Source of the DNA: Achromobacter animicus
GTDB lineage: Bacteria; Pseudomonadota; Gammaproteobacteria; Burkholderiales; Burkholderiaceae_B
NCBI RefSeq assembly: GCF_902859585.1
Contig: NZ_CADIJM010000001.1
Coordinates: 744,001 to 808,000 of the forward strand
DNA: 64,000 nucleotides
Reading direction: 5' to 3'
The notes beneath the pieces were generated by a model. The model was not told the origin of the DNA and made no database searches. It worked only from the letters and a program-made list of their open reading frames with translations. Below, piece after piece: positions 1 through 8,384 of the stretch (the stretch's first letter is position 1; every line of letters starts with the position of its first letter). The translations under genes were made by a program, and so were the position numbers.

Positions 1-543
1 GCCTTCTGGCAGCACGGCGCCGCCGCCCGTGTAGCCCGCGATCAGGTCCTGCGGCGTGCGCAACGTGGACAGCGGCCCTTCCTGGTACAGCACCTTCTCG
101 CCGTTCTCAACGATATAGGCGCGGATGATCAGCTCGTCCCAGTGCCCCGCCACGTCCGCAAGCCGCCAGGCTTCAGCGCCCACGGGCTTCACGCAGACCT
201 GCTTGGACATCGCCACGCTGACGGTCTCCAGCTTGCGGTCGGTATGGTCGGACGCGATGCTGACGTACATCTCGCCATCAATCGCAAAAACAAACGTCTC
301 GACCTCGCCCGACGATTCCTCGCCCAGCGCCTGCACGTTGGCCGACTGCGTAAGCTGGTTCTCGGCGATGCGGTAGTACAGCGGCACGCTGCTCGGACGC
401 GGCACGCCAATGGCGGCCAGTTCCTCGATGTGGTGTTCGATGGCAGCCATGTCACGCCCGGCCCAGCCCGCCACGATCACGCTGTTGAAGGCCACTTCCA
501 CCTGGCGGGGATTGGCGTCGTCGATCTTGAATACGGCTTTCAT
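1..543 (-). CDS. DUF2848 family protein (3' end beyond window)
   Basis: The reading frame opens at an ATG (543) preceded by AGGA at good spacing and stays open for 181 codons to the left edge, so the C-terminus is missing. The N-terminus MKAVFKIDDANPRQVEVAF and the segment around GWAGRDMAAIEHHIEELA match what I remember of DUF2848, a family of about 220 residues with no firmly assigned reaction. It is the last visible gene of a TRAP uptake operon and lies 66 bp after dctM. By context it probably acts on the imported compound or its first breakdown product. The family assignment is likely; the role is inferred only from position. Confidence 0.75.
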   Translation of the reverse strand, partial: MKAVFKIDDANPRQVEVAFNSVIVAGWAGRDMAAIEHHIEELAAIGVPRPSSVPLYYRIAENQLTQSANVQALGEESSGEVETFVFAIDGEMYVSIASDHTDRKLETVSVAMSKQVCVKPVGAEAWRLADVAGHWDELIIRAYIVENGEKVLYQEGPLSTLRTPQDLIAGYTGGGAVLPEG

Positions 544-571
544 ATCAGTCCTACGAAGAAGGAGTGGGAAG

Positions 572-595
572 CGGCGCGGCCGACGGGCCGCGCCG
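572..595 (-). other. Intercistronic hairpin between dctM and DUF2848 gene
   Basis: Ten-base arms (CGGCGCGGCC and GGCCGCGCCG) pair around a 4-base loop in the 66-bp gap. No T-run follows on the minus strand, so it does not look like a classical terminator. It may slow 3' decay or attenuate expression of the distal gene. The structure is seen; the role is inferred. Confidence 0.5.
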
Positions 596-609
596 GAATC
601 AAAGAGTCA

Positions 610-1893
610 TCAACTGAAGACGCGCGGCAGCCACAGCGCGATGTCGGGCCAGAAAGCCAGCAGCGCCAGCATCACGAACATGGCGCCCACAAACGGCAGG
701 CTGCCGACGATCACCGCGCTCATCGAGCCGCTCTTGCGCAGGCTTTGCACGACGAACAGGTTCAGGCCCACGGGCGGCGTGATGAGAGCCGCTTCCACCA
801 GCACGATGATGACGATGCCCAGCCAGATCGGGTCGTAGCCCAGGCCGATCATGATGGGCGCCACGATGGGGATCGTCGTGATCATCATCGACAGCGTTTC
901 CATGAAGCAGCCCAGCACCAGATAGAAGATCACCACGATCAGCAGCATCCAGCCGGGGGACAGGCCGAGGCCGGTGATCGACTTGGTCAGCGCATCGGTC
1001 AGGCCCGTCGCCGACATGACGAAGTTCAGGAAGCTGGCGGCAATGACGATCAGCATGATCATGGCCGTGGACCGCATCGTGCCCTCCATCACCTCGCGCA
1101 GCATCGACCACGTCAGGCGGCGGAACCACGCGGCCAGGATGAACGCGCCCAGCACGCCCAGCGCGGCGGCCTCGGTCGGCGTTGCCAGGCCCGCGTAGAT
1201 CGATCCGACCACCAGGAAGAAGATTCCCAGCGGCGGCGCCAGATGCACAAGGCTGGCGATTCGTTCGCCCCACGTTGCGTGGATCTTCTTCCCGCCCCAC
1301 GACGGTTTGGCCACGCAGGCGATCACGACGGTCAGCATGAACAGCGCCGCCATCGCGAACCCGGGGATGATGCCGGCCAGGTACAGCTTGGGCACCGACG
1401 AGTTCGTCAGCACGCCATAGATGACCAGGTTGATCGATGGCGGGATCAGGATGCCCAGCGTGCCGCCCGCGGCAAGGCTGCCGAGAAACAGGGGCTCGTT
1501 GTAGCCATACTTGCGGATCTGCGGAATGGCGACGGTGCCGACGGTGGCAGCCGTTGCCACGCTGGAGCCGGAGGTTGCCGAGAACAGCGTCGAGGCGCCG
1601 ATGTTGGCGTGCATCAATCCGCCCGGCAGCCACGACAGCCACAGGCTCATCGCGCTGTACATGCGTTCGGCAAAGCCGGCGCGCAACAGGACCTCGCCCA
1701 GCATGATGAACAGCGGAATCGCGACCAGCAGGAATTCGTTGTTAGAACTCCAGGAGATCTCGCCAATGGCGCGCGTCAGCGGCAACATCGAGAACATCGG
1801 GTCAAGGATCAGGCCCAGGACGCCAAGCGCAGCGCCCACGGGGATCGACAGACCGATCAGGACCAGCAGCAGTGTCAAAGCGGTGGCAATCAT
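610..1893 (-). CDS. dctM: TRAP transporter large permease (DctM type)
   Basis: This 427-residue, strongly hydrophobic protein has the usual length and layout of the TRAP large membrane subunit, with about 12 membrane segments. Diagnostic stretches include the N-terminal LIGLSIPVGAALGVLGL, the NIGASTLFSATSGSSVAT motif near residues 95-115 and GILIPPSINLVIYG near 150. The subunit carries the substrate channel and uses a sodium gradient to import an organic acid delivered by DctP. Its ATG overlaps the dctQ stop as ATGA, so the two are translationally coupled. The substrate cannot be read from the sequence. Confidence 0.95.
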   Translation of the reverse strand: MIATALTLLLVLIGLSIPVGAALGVLGLILDPMFSMLPLTRAIGEISWSSNNEFLLVAIPLFIMLGEVLLRAGFAERMYSAMSLWLSWLPGGLMHANIGASTLFSATSGSSVATAATVGTVAIPQIRKYGYNEPLFLGSLAAGGTLGILIPPSINLVIYGVLTNSSVPKLYLAGIIPGFAMAALFMLTVVIACVAKPSWGGKKIHATWGERIASLVHLAPPLGIFFLVVGSIYAGLATPTEAAALGVLGAFILAAWFRRLTWSMLREVMEGTMRSTAMIMLIVIAASFLNFVMSATGLTDALTKSITGLGLSPGWMLLIVVIFYLVLGCFMETLSMMITTIPIVAPIMIGLGYDPIWLGIVIIVLVEAALITPPVGLNLFVVQSLRKSGSMSAVIVGSLPFVGAMFVMLALLAFWPDIALWLPRVFS

Positions 1894-2510
1894 GCGGCTT
1901 CTCCCTTCACCATGCGCTCGCCCGCGGCGGCTTCCTCGTCAGCCTCTTCCTGCGCCGAACGCACGCCGCAGATCTGCTTGACCAGTTCGATATCGCCCGT
2001 GACGAGCGCGGCTGATGCCCGCGCCAGCATCAGCGCGACCGTGATGCACATCCATGCCAGACCCAGCACCCACAATCCCTGTGGAATCCACAGTGGCGTG
2101 GCGAGCGGCGTGTTGGCCGCGGACTTCTGCGTCCAGGACGTCACCACCACGTCGTACGCGTAATACGTCAGAAACACCATGAAGACGGCCAGCGCCACCA
2201 TGGAAATCCAGTCCAGCACGGCCGACAGGCGCACGGGCAAATATTGATAGAGCACGTCGACGCGCACGTTGGCGCGCTGCAGCGTGGCAAACGCCAGCGC
2301 CCAGGAGGTGCTGATGGCAAACGCGTAGCTGGACAGTTCGTCCGCGCCCCCGGTCGTGAAACCCAGGAACTTGCGGGCCAGCACGTCGAAAGAGATCAGC
2401 AGCACGCTGGCCACGGTCAGGGCGCCGCCGGCCCATACGGCAGCGCGGGAAAAGCTTTCCGCGCGCCGCAACAGGCCGCCGAGCAGACGGAAGTGTTCGG
2501 TTTGAGTCAT
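1890..2510 (-). CDS. dctQ: TRAP transporter small permease (DctQ type)
   Basis: The 206-residue protein has four predicted membrane helices, as expected for the small TRAP subunit that pairs with DctM. I start it at MTQTEHFRLL because GAGG lies just upstream; an in-frame ATG seven codons earlier has no such site. Recognisable parts are the FDVLARKFLGFTTGGADEL segment (near residues 45-65) and a polar C-terminal tail rich in Glu and Ala. It is flanked by dctP (131 bp upstream, with a large hairpin in the gap) and dctM (4-bp overlap). Confidence 0.92.
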   Translation of the reverse strand: MTQTEHFRLLGGLLRRAESFSRAAVWAGGALTVASVLLISFDVLARKFLGFTTGGADELSSYAFAISTSWALAFATLQRANVRVDVLYQYLPVRLSAVLDWISMVALAVFMVFLTYYAYDVVVTSWTQKSAANTPLATPLWIPQGLWVLGLAWMCITVALMLARASAALVTGDIELVKQICGVRSAQEEADEEAAAGERMVKGEAA

Positions 2511-2608
2511 GAATGGAACCTCAGGTGGCACGGCCTGCCATCGCGTGCGGGCGCCGCGGACCTCATGCCAAGGTCACGGACCACCGCGCGCCATCACCGG
2601 CCGGAATT

Positions 2609-2632
2609 CGCGCCGGCCCGCGGGCCGGCGCG
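2609..2632 (-). other. 24-bp perfect palindrome between dctP and dctQ
   Basis: CGCGCCGGCCCG is followed directly by its complement CGGGCCGGCGCG, a perfect palindrome just after the dctP stop. No T-tract follows. Strong hairpins at this position are common in binding-protein-dependent uptake operons, where they protect the upstream message so that the binding protein is made in excess over the membrane subunits. Confidence 0.6.
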
Positions 2633-2641
2633 TCCTGGCGC

Positions 2642-3688
2642 TTACTTGCTGGCGGTCAGGTTCAGCGTCTTGCCGACCGTGGCATTCCAGTCCTTCACGC
2701 ACTGCGCCGAGCAGCGGGCGGCCCACTTGGGCAGGACGGCCTCTTGCGCCACCTTCTTGAGCAGCGCCTTGTCGGCGTCGGAGGGTTGCACCAGGACCAT
2801 CTTGCCCTTGACCGGGAACGGGCACGCGGCCGCGCCGGTGTTGCAGTCATAGCCTTCCTGCGTCTGGCGGGCGGCGGCATCCCAGATGTTGTCGACCAGC
2901 GTCTTGACGTTGTCCTGCAGGAACGTGCGCACCTTCGGATCCAGCTTGTCCCAGGCCTTCTGGTTGACGGCATGGATCTGCTGGTTCCAGTTGATCGGCA
3001 GCGCGACCAGGTGTGTTGACACCTCGTACCACTTCGCGGAGTAGCCCGACAGCGAGCCCGTGATGGCACAATCGACCACCTTGTTCTGCAACGCGGGAAC
3101 GACTTCGCCGAAGGCCATCGTCACGCTCGAACCGCCCAGTGCTTCGACAAATTCGGCCGTGGTGCGGCTGCTGGTGCGGACCTTCTTGCCCTTGATGTCG
3201 GCCAGGCCCTTGATCTCGGCATTGCAGAACAGCACCTGCGCCGGATAGGTGGAGATGCCCAGCAACTTGACGTTGTTGCCTTCGCCGTACAGCTTGGCGT
3301 AGACGGGCTCGAAGGCTTCGGTCACGGCGCGCGCGGTCTTGACGTCGGGCGCGAGGCCAGCCAGGTCGATGGCTTCGTTGATCGGGTTGTCGCTGGCAAA
3401 GTAGGACAGCGTGGCGGTGCCGAATTCGATGACGCCCTGCGACATCAGGCGCAGCAGCTCGGGCCCCTTCAAGCCCATTTCATTGAAGCCCTTGATCTCC
3501 GCCGTGACCTGTCCCTTGGACTGCTCGGGAATGGTCTTGGTCCAGAACGGCTTTTCGTAGTCGTTGTAGGCGGTCAGGTTGGACAAGCCGCCCACGATCT
3601 TCAAGTGGGTCTTGGGAAGGTCCTGGGCGTGGACGGCGCCAGCCAGAAGGCTGGCGGCGATGGCGGCAAAAGCAAGGGACTTCTTCAT
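2642..3688 (-). CDS. dctP: TRAP transporter periplasmic solute-binding protein (DctP type)
   Basis: This 348-residue protein begins with a signal peptide (MKKSLAFAAIAASLLAGAVHA, cleavage after AHA). It continues with the DctP fold: a KTHLKIVGGLSNLTAYNDYEK start, a GPELLRLMSQGVIEFGTA helix near residues 75-95 and the hallmark KGKKVRTSSRTTAEF segment near 165-180. That region usually holds the conserved Arg that clamps the substrate carboxylate. It is the first gene of the TRAP operon and collects the ligand in the periplasm for DctQM. A carboxylate is the expected substrate, but its identity is open. Confidence 0.95.
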   Translation of the reverse strand: MKKSLAFAAIAASLLAGAVHAQDLPKTHLKIVGGLSNLTAYNDYEKPFWTKTIPEQSKGQVTAEIKGFNEMGLKGPELLRLMSQGVIEFGTATLSYFASDNPINEAIDLAGLAPDVKTARAVTEAFEPVYAKLYGEGNNVKLLGISTYPAQVLFCNAEIKGLADIKGKKVRTSSRTTAEFVEALGGSSVTMAFGEVVPALQNKVVDCAITGSLSGYSAKWYEVSTHLVALPINWNQQIHAVNQKAWDKLDPKVRTFLQDNVKTLVDNIWDAAARQTQEGYDCNTGAAACPFPVKGKMVLVQPSDADKALLKKVAQEAVLPKWAARCSAQCVKDWNATVGKTLNLTASK

Positions 3689-4027
3689 GGAAAAACTCCT
3701 GGCTGCGGGATCGTGTGCCGCGCGCGGGATCCCGTTGTCCTGGTTGCGCGCCGGTAGGAATCGGTGGTCTCGGATGTGTATCCAGCCGCTACTCCGTTAT
3801 GAGCGCCATTGCAGCGTCAGGGGCGGCGAGCGTCCAATCGTAAGTTCCGATGTGGGGGTATAAATATTTTTTGGGTCTCGCGGCGCACGGCGGCGCCAAT
3901 CCGCGCAAACGACGCATCGGCGCGGCTTTGCGGCCGACGGGCAAGCGCGCCCGCACCCATCTCGCTTATGCAACAAGCAATCCGCGACGCCGCCCGCTCG
4001 GGAAAACACCTACGGCCAAATTGCCGG
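3689..4027. promoter_or_regulatory. 339-bp control region upstream of the TRAP operon
   Basis: No gene is visible between the lysR stop and dctP. The stretch around 3855-3875 is conspicuously AT-rich (GTATAAATATTTTTT) inside GC-rich DNA. On the minus strand it offers TATTTATA-like hexamers that could be a -10 element for dctP. A LysR operator would be expected here, but I could not identify a convincing T-N11-A box. Confidence 0.4.
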
Positions 4028-4915
4028 TCAGGTCTGCGCGGCAACCTTCTGCGCCATCTGCGCGATGACGCGCACGGCATGGCTGTCCGGCCCTTGCACC
4101 CACGTGGCGGTGAAGCTCAATTCGGGCAGCGGATCAGCCTGCACCTGCAGAATGCGCAACTCGCCACGCGCCAGCTCCTTGCCCAGAAACACGGGTGCGA
4201 TCACGCTGGTGCCGATGGCGTCCTGCGTCATCCGCACCACCATGGACATCGAGGCGCTGCCATACATGCGCGGCGACGTGACACCCGCACGGGTCAGCAT
4301 GTCGCGCACCACGCGGTACGGCGAACTGTTGGAGGGATAGGTGATGATCGGCAGCTTGCCGATCGTTGCGAGCGTCAGGGGCTCGGGACCCAGATCGAGC
4401 AGCGGACTGGCGACCCACGCCAGCGGATAGGTGCACAGCGGCAGATTCTCGACCCGTGCCTCAAGCACCGGCCCCATCAGAAACGCCAGATCGATCTGGC
4501 GCGACATCAGGTGCGAGCGCAGCACATGCGTGGTATCGACTTCGATTTCCAGCACCAGCGCGGGATACGTCGCGTGGATCAGTTCAATGAGCGCGGGCAG
4601 CCAGGTCTGCACGATGGTCTCGGCCACGCCGATGCGCACGGTTCCCGACATGACGTTCTGCTCGCGCGCGGCTTCGAACATGTCGCGCCGCACCTGCAGC
4701 ATGCGCTCGGCATGCGACAGCAGTTCGTGTCCCTTGGCGGTCAGCTTGACGCCGCGCGCATCACGCTCGAACAGCTTGACGCCCAGGTCGGCTTCAAGCG
4801 AAGCGATGCGCTGCGAGACGGCGGGTTGCGTGGTGTTGAGTTTGTCGGACGCGGCGCGAAAGCTGCCCAGCGTGGCGACCCAAAAAAACGTTTCGACGTT
4901 GCGTAGTTCTATCAT
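4028..4915 (-). CDS. LysR family transcriptional regulator
   Basis: The 295-residue protein starts at MIELRNVETFFWVATLGSF. Residues 1-60 form the LysR winged helix (AASDKLNTTQPAVSQRIASL) and residues 90-290 an effector-binding domain. The frame continues upstream without a stop, but LysR homology begins exactly at this ATG. The gene lies 339 bp upstream of dctP on the same strand and is divergent from an EamA exporter (93 bp). It could control either or both; the TRAP/DUF2848 operon is the more likely target, with the imported acid as inducer. This assignment is by context only. Confidence 0.93.
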   Translation of the reverse strand: MIELRNVETFFWVATLGSFRAASDKLNTTQPAVSQRIASLEADLGVKLFERDARGVKLTAKGHELLSHAERMLQVRRDMFEAAREQNVMSGTVRIGVAETIVQTWLPALIELIHATYPALVLEIEVDTTHVLRSHLMSRQIDLAFLMGPVLEARVENLPLCTYPLAWVASPLLDLGPEPLTLATIGKLPIITYPSNSSPYRVVRDMLTRAGVTSPRMYGSASMSMVVRMTQDAIGTSVIAPVFLGKELARGELRILQVQADPLPELSFTATWVQGPDSHAVRVIAQMAQKVAAQT

Positions 4916-5008
4916 TGGCCTTTTCCCCCGGCGCGATGAGCGTATCATGTCAGCCGCCCATCGCCCCAAAGGCGCCATGCCTCGTGCACGCTGAAAGGAG
5001 TACCCTCC

Positions 5009-5971
5009 ATGTCCCCGGCCGATAACGGTCGCCCGCGCCCCGGCGCGTCCGCCGCGCGCGGCCCGATGATCGGTGTGCTGCTGCTGGTGCTGTCGATGTG
5101 GACCCTGTCGTGCCTGGACGCGAGCGGCAAGTGGGTCATGGACGCGGGCGTACCTTTGCTCGTGCTGTCGTGGTTCCGTTACGCCATCCACCTGGTGCTT
5201 GTGCTGGCGCTTGTGCTGCCCGCGCGCGGCATGCGCGTGTTGCGCAGCACCAAGCCGCGCGAGCAGCTCATCCGCGGCGGCTCGATGTTCCTGGCCACGC
5301 TCATGTTCTTCACGACGCTGAGCTACATCCCCCAGGCCGAGGCCACGTCCATCAATTTCCTGGCGCCGTTGCTCGTGCTGTCGCTGGCGCCCTGGATCCT
5401 GAAGGAACCCGCGCGCATGTCGCGCTTTATCGCGGCGGGCATCGCCTTTGTCGGCGTGCTGATCGTCATCCGCCCCGGCGGCGGCCTGCACCCGGTGGGC
5501 ACGATCTTCGGCCTGCTGACGGCCTGTTGCTTCACGGCCCAGTTCATCGCCACGCGCCGCGTCGCCGGCGACGATCCCTTCACCTCGCTGATCTGGAGCG
5601 GTGCGGTGGGCACGATCTGCCTGACCCTTGCCCTGCCCTTCATCCTGCCGCCCGCCCTGCCGTTCCTGCAGGCCTTGTCGGCGTTCGACTGGGCCGTGCT
5701 GATCTCCACCGGCATCACGGGCTGCGTGGGGCACCTGTTCCAGATCGCCGCCTACCGCCGCGCGCCGGCGTCCACGCTGGCGCCGTTCATCTACCTGCAG
5801 ATCATCAGCGCCACGTCCGTGGGCTGGCTGGTATGGGGCCATTTTCCCGACCCGCTGACCTGGCTGGGCATCGCCATCATCTGCGCCAGCGGCGTGGGGA
5901 TCGGCATGATCGAATGGCGCCGGGGTCGCGCGCAAAGCGCCGCGGCGGCGCGGGCTGCCCGCGGCACGTAA
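5009..5971 (+). CDS. EamA/DMT family transporter
   Basis: A 320-residue membrane protein with about ten helices arranged as two EamA repeats (roughly residues 15-150 and 165-300), the standard layout of drug/metabolite exporters. The second repeat shows GCVGHLFQIAAYRRAPASTLAPF, a typical signature at the start of its fourth helix. The start is supported by AAAGGAG ten bases upstream. It is transcribed away from the LysR gene. The family exports amino acids, nucleobases or other small metabolites; the substrate here is unknown. The C-terminus is Arg- and Ala-rich and probably cytoplasmic. Confidence 0.92.
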   Translation: MSPADNGRPRPGASAARGPMIGVLLLVLSMWTLSCLDASGKWVMDAGVPLLVLSWFRYAIHLVLVLALVLPARGMRVLRSTKPREQLIRGGSMFLATLMFFTTLSYIPQAEATSINFLAPLLVLSLAPWILKEPARMSRFIAAGIAFVGVLIVIRPGGGLHPVGTIFGLLTACCFTAQFIATRRVAGDDPFTSLIWSGAVGTICLTLALPFILPPALPFLQALSAFDWAVLISTGITGCVGHLFQIAAYRRAPASTLAPFIYLQIISATSVGWLVWGHFPDPLTWLGIAIICASGVGIGMIEWRRGRAQSAAAARAARGT

Positions 5972-6089
5972 GCCCGGCGTTGAACGGCGACAGATTCGAA
6001 ATCGCGGGCCGGCCGCCTCCCGTACAATGCGCATCGCCTGATGCCCATTCCCGCATCCGTCCCTGGCGTATTCCCAACAAGAGGCTCCC

Positions 6090-7280
6090 ATGATCATCAA
6101 GCCCCGCGTGCGCGGTTTCATCTGCGTCACCACCCATCCTGCCGGCTGCGAAGCCAACGTGAAGCAACAGATCGACTACGTGAAGGCGCAAGGACCGGTG
6201 CCCGGGGGCCCCAAGCGCGTGCTGATCCTGGGCGCGTCGACGGGGTATGGGCTGGCCGCACGCATCAGCGCGGCCTTTGCCTGTGGCGCGCAGACGCTGG
6301 GCGTCTTCTTCGAACGGCCGGGCGACGCCGCCAAGCCGGGCACGCCGGGCTGGTACAACAGCGCCGCGTTCCACAAGTTTGCCGAGGCCGAAGGCCTGTA
6401 CGCCAAGAGCATCAACGGCGACGCCTTTTCCGATGAGATCAAGCAAAAGACCATCGCCGCCATCAAGGCGGACCTGGGTCAGGTCGATCAGGTCATCTAC
6501 AGCCTCGCCGCCCCGCGACGCACGCACCCGAAGACGGGCCAGGTCTACACCTCCACGCTCAAGCCCATCGGCAAATCCGTGACCTTGCGCGGCCTGGACA
6601 CCGACAAGGAACTCATCAAGGACGGCGTGCTGGAACCCGCCTCGCAAGTTGAAATCGACGCCACCGTCGCCGTGATGGGCGGCGAAGACTGGCAGATGTG
6701 GATCGACGCGCTGCTGGAGGCCGGCGTGCTGGCGGAGGGCGCCACCACCACGGCCTTTACCTATCTGGGCGAAAAGATCACGCACGACGTCTACTGGAAC
6801 GGGTCCATCGGCGCGGCCAAGAAAGACCTGGACCAGCGCGTGCTGGACATCCGGGCCAAGCTTTCGGAACACGGGGGCGACGCGCGCGTGTCGGTGCTCA
6901 AGGCAGTGGTCACGCAGGCAAGCTCGGCCATCCCGATGATGCCGCTGTACCTGTCCCTGCTCTTTAAGGTCATGAAGGAAGACGGCACGCACGAAGGCTG
7001 CATCGAGCAGGTGTATGGGCTTTATCGCGACAGCCTGTGCGGCCCGTCGCCGATCCTGGACGGCGAAGGCCGGCTGCGCGCCGACTACAAGGAACTGGAC
7101 CCGAAGGTGCAGGCGCGGGTGCAGGCGCTGTGGGATCAGGTCGATACGGACAGCCTCTATGCGCTGACCGATTTTGCTGGCTACAAGCGCGATTTCCTGC
7201 GGCTGTTCGGGTTTGAAATCGACGGCGTCGATTACGCGGCCGACGTCGATCCGGTCGTGGAGATCCGCAATCTGGGCTGA
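6090..7280 (+). CDS. fabV: Enoyl-[acyl-carrier-protein] reductase FabV
   Basis: The 396-residue protein matches FabV, the NADH-dependent enoyl-ACP reductase that completes each fatty-acid elongation cycle and is naturally tolerant of triclosan. Visible marks are the N-terminal [20 protein letters not shown], the cofactor motif [21 protein letters not shown] (around residues 45-65) and the catalytic Tyr-x8-Lys in [10 protein letters not shown] (around 235-245). An AAGAGG sequence sits at proper spacing. The gene appears monocistronic. FabV can replace or accompany FabI; no other enoyl reductase is in the window. Confidence 0.97.
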   Translation: MIIKPRVRGFICVTTHPAGCEANVKQQIDYVKAQGPVPGGPKRVLILGASTGYGLAARISAAFACGAQTLGVFFERPGDAAKPGTPGWYNSAAFHKFAEAEGLYAKSINGDAFSDEIKQKTIAAIKADLGQVDQVIYSLAAPRRTHPKTGQVYTSTLKPIGKSVTLRGLDTDKELIKDGVLEPASQVEIDATVAVMGGEDWQMWIDALLEAGVLAEGATTTAFTYLGEKITHDVYWNGSIGAAKKDLDQRVLDIRAKLSEHGGDARVSVLKAVVTQASSAIPMMPLYLSLLFKVMKEDGTHEGCIEQVYGLYRDSLCGPSPILDGEGRLRADYKELDPKVQARVQALWDQVDTDSLYALTDFAGYKRDFLRLFGFEIDGVDYAADVDPVVEIRNLG

Positions 7281-7346
7281 ACGCGGGCCGGCAGCGCCGC
7301 CGGTGCGTTACTCATGCTGTCCCGGCGCGTCGGGGCAGCGCCATTC

Positions 7347-7649
7347 CTACAGGTATTCCAGCGTCACCAGATAGTGCTTACCCGCAGCCCGGTCTTCAGC
7401 AGTGGCCGCGGGCATTTCCCGCACGGAGGTCTTGACCCGCAGCGCCGGGTCCGCTGCTCGGATACGGGATTCCGTTGCGCAGACCACTCGGGGAAGCCCG
7501 CCCGCGATTGCCGGCGTCACGCGCGGCATGCAGACCGCCGGTTCCACGATGGCCCCGGCAAAGCGGATGACGCCATCACTTGCACTGGCAACGGCGGGCG
7601 CCACCAAGGCAACAATCAAGCACGCATAGAGGGATGTACGGACGGACAT
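7347..7649 (-). CDS. Small secreted pilin-like protein
   Basis: A 100-residue protein starting at MSVRTSLYACLIVALVAPAV with AAGGAG upstream; the signal peptide should be cut near ASASDG. The mature start, GVIRFAGAIVEPAVC, resembles the first strand of chaperone-usher pilins, where a Cys follows the GxIxFxGxIV pattern. A second Cys about 20 residues later could pair with it. The protein is too short for a full pilin domain (usually about 150 residues), and no usher or chaperone gene is nearby. It may be a periplasmic or surface relic. It lies 57 bp after the ATPase gene on the same strand. Function unknown. Confidence 0.7.
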   Translation of the reverse strand: MSVRTSLYACLIVALVAPAVASASDGVIRFAGAIVEPAVCMPRVTPAIAGGLPRVVCATESRIRAADPALRVKTSVREMPAATAEDRAAGKHYLVTLEYL

Positions 7650-7706
7650 GGCAACTCCTTGAGTTAGCCTACTCCCGTACATTTCCCACAGCAATGGGTA
7701 TTCGTC

Positions 7707-8384
7707 TCAATCGTCCGTCACCATGCGGCCGGCCGCCAGCACCAGTTGCCGCCCGCAGCGCGCCGCCAGTTGCGGATCGTGCGTGACCAACACCAGCGTT
7801 GTCCCATGTTCGCGGTGCAGGTCGAACATCAGATCGATGACCGTCACGCCAGTTGCGGCATCCAGGCTACCGGTGGGTTCGTCAGCAAACAACAGGTCCG
7901 GCTGCACCACAAATGCACGGGCCAGCGACACGCGCTGCTGCTCGCCGCCCGACAACGTGCGCGGATAGTGGTGCAGGCGCGCGCCCAGCCCCACCCGCTC
8001 CAGCATGGCCTGCGCGGCCTCGCGCGCGGATTGGCCGGCCAGCTCCAGCGGCAGCATCACGTTTTCCAGCGCGGTCAGGTTGGGCAGCAACTGGAAGGAC
8101 TGGAACACGAAGCCGACGTGATTGGCCCGCAGGCGCGCGCGGCCGTCTTCGTCCAGGGCGAACAGGTCCTGCCCGGCAAGGTGTACGCTGCCCACGCTGG
8201 GAACATCCAGACCGGCCAGCAGTCCCAGCAGAGTCGACTTGCCCGAGCCCGAGCTGCCCGTGATGGCCACGGCGCTGCCCGCCGCGACCGTAAAATCAAT
8301 TCCTTCCAGGATAGAAAGCGATCCACCGGCATCGGCCACCCGCTTGCCCAGCCCTTTCACCACGATTGAGTTATTGCTATCCAT
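7707..8384 (-). CDS. ABC transporter ATP-binding protein (LolD/YbbA type)
   Basis: The 225-residue ATPase has Walker A GSSGSGKST (around 43-51), a Q-loop in FVFQSFQLLP, signature LSGGEQQR, Walker B LLFADEPT and the switch His in VTHD. The length and the FQSFQLLPNLTALENV stretch fit the LolD/MacB/YbbA group, which works with FtsX-like permeases. In Escherichia coli the homologue YbbA is divergent from tesA and followed by the permease gene ybbP. Here the divergent tesA is kept, but no permease gene follows. Its ATG overlaps the tesA ATG within CATG, so neither gene has room for a normal leader. Confidence 0.9.
   Translation of the reverse strand: MDSNNSIVVKGLGKRVADAGGSLSILEGIDFTVAAGSAVAITGSSGSGKSTLLGLLAGLDVPSVGSVHLAGQDLFALDEDGRARLRANHVGFVFQSFQLLPNLTALENVMLPLELAGQSAREAAQAMLERVGLGARLHHYPRTLSGGEQQRVSLARAFVVQPDLLFADEPTGSLDAATGVTVIDLMFDLHREHGTTLVLVTHDPQLAARCGRQLVLAAGRMVTDD

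Noticed and set aside
142-2163. A 673-codon + strand frame rich in His, Arg and Gln
   Set aside because: It is antisense to DUF2848, dctM and dctQ, whose families are clear. Long antisense frames with His/Arg/Gln bias are expected in GC-rich DNA with strong third-position GC.
4916-6157. N-terminal extension of the LysR frame to 709 codons
   Set aside because: The extra 414 residues are antisense to the EamA gene and unlike any LysR. The family start is exactly at 4915.
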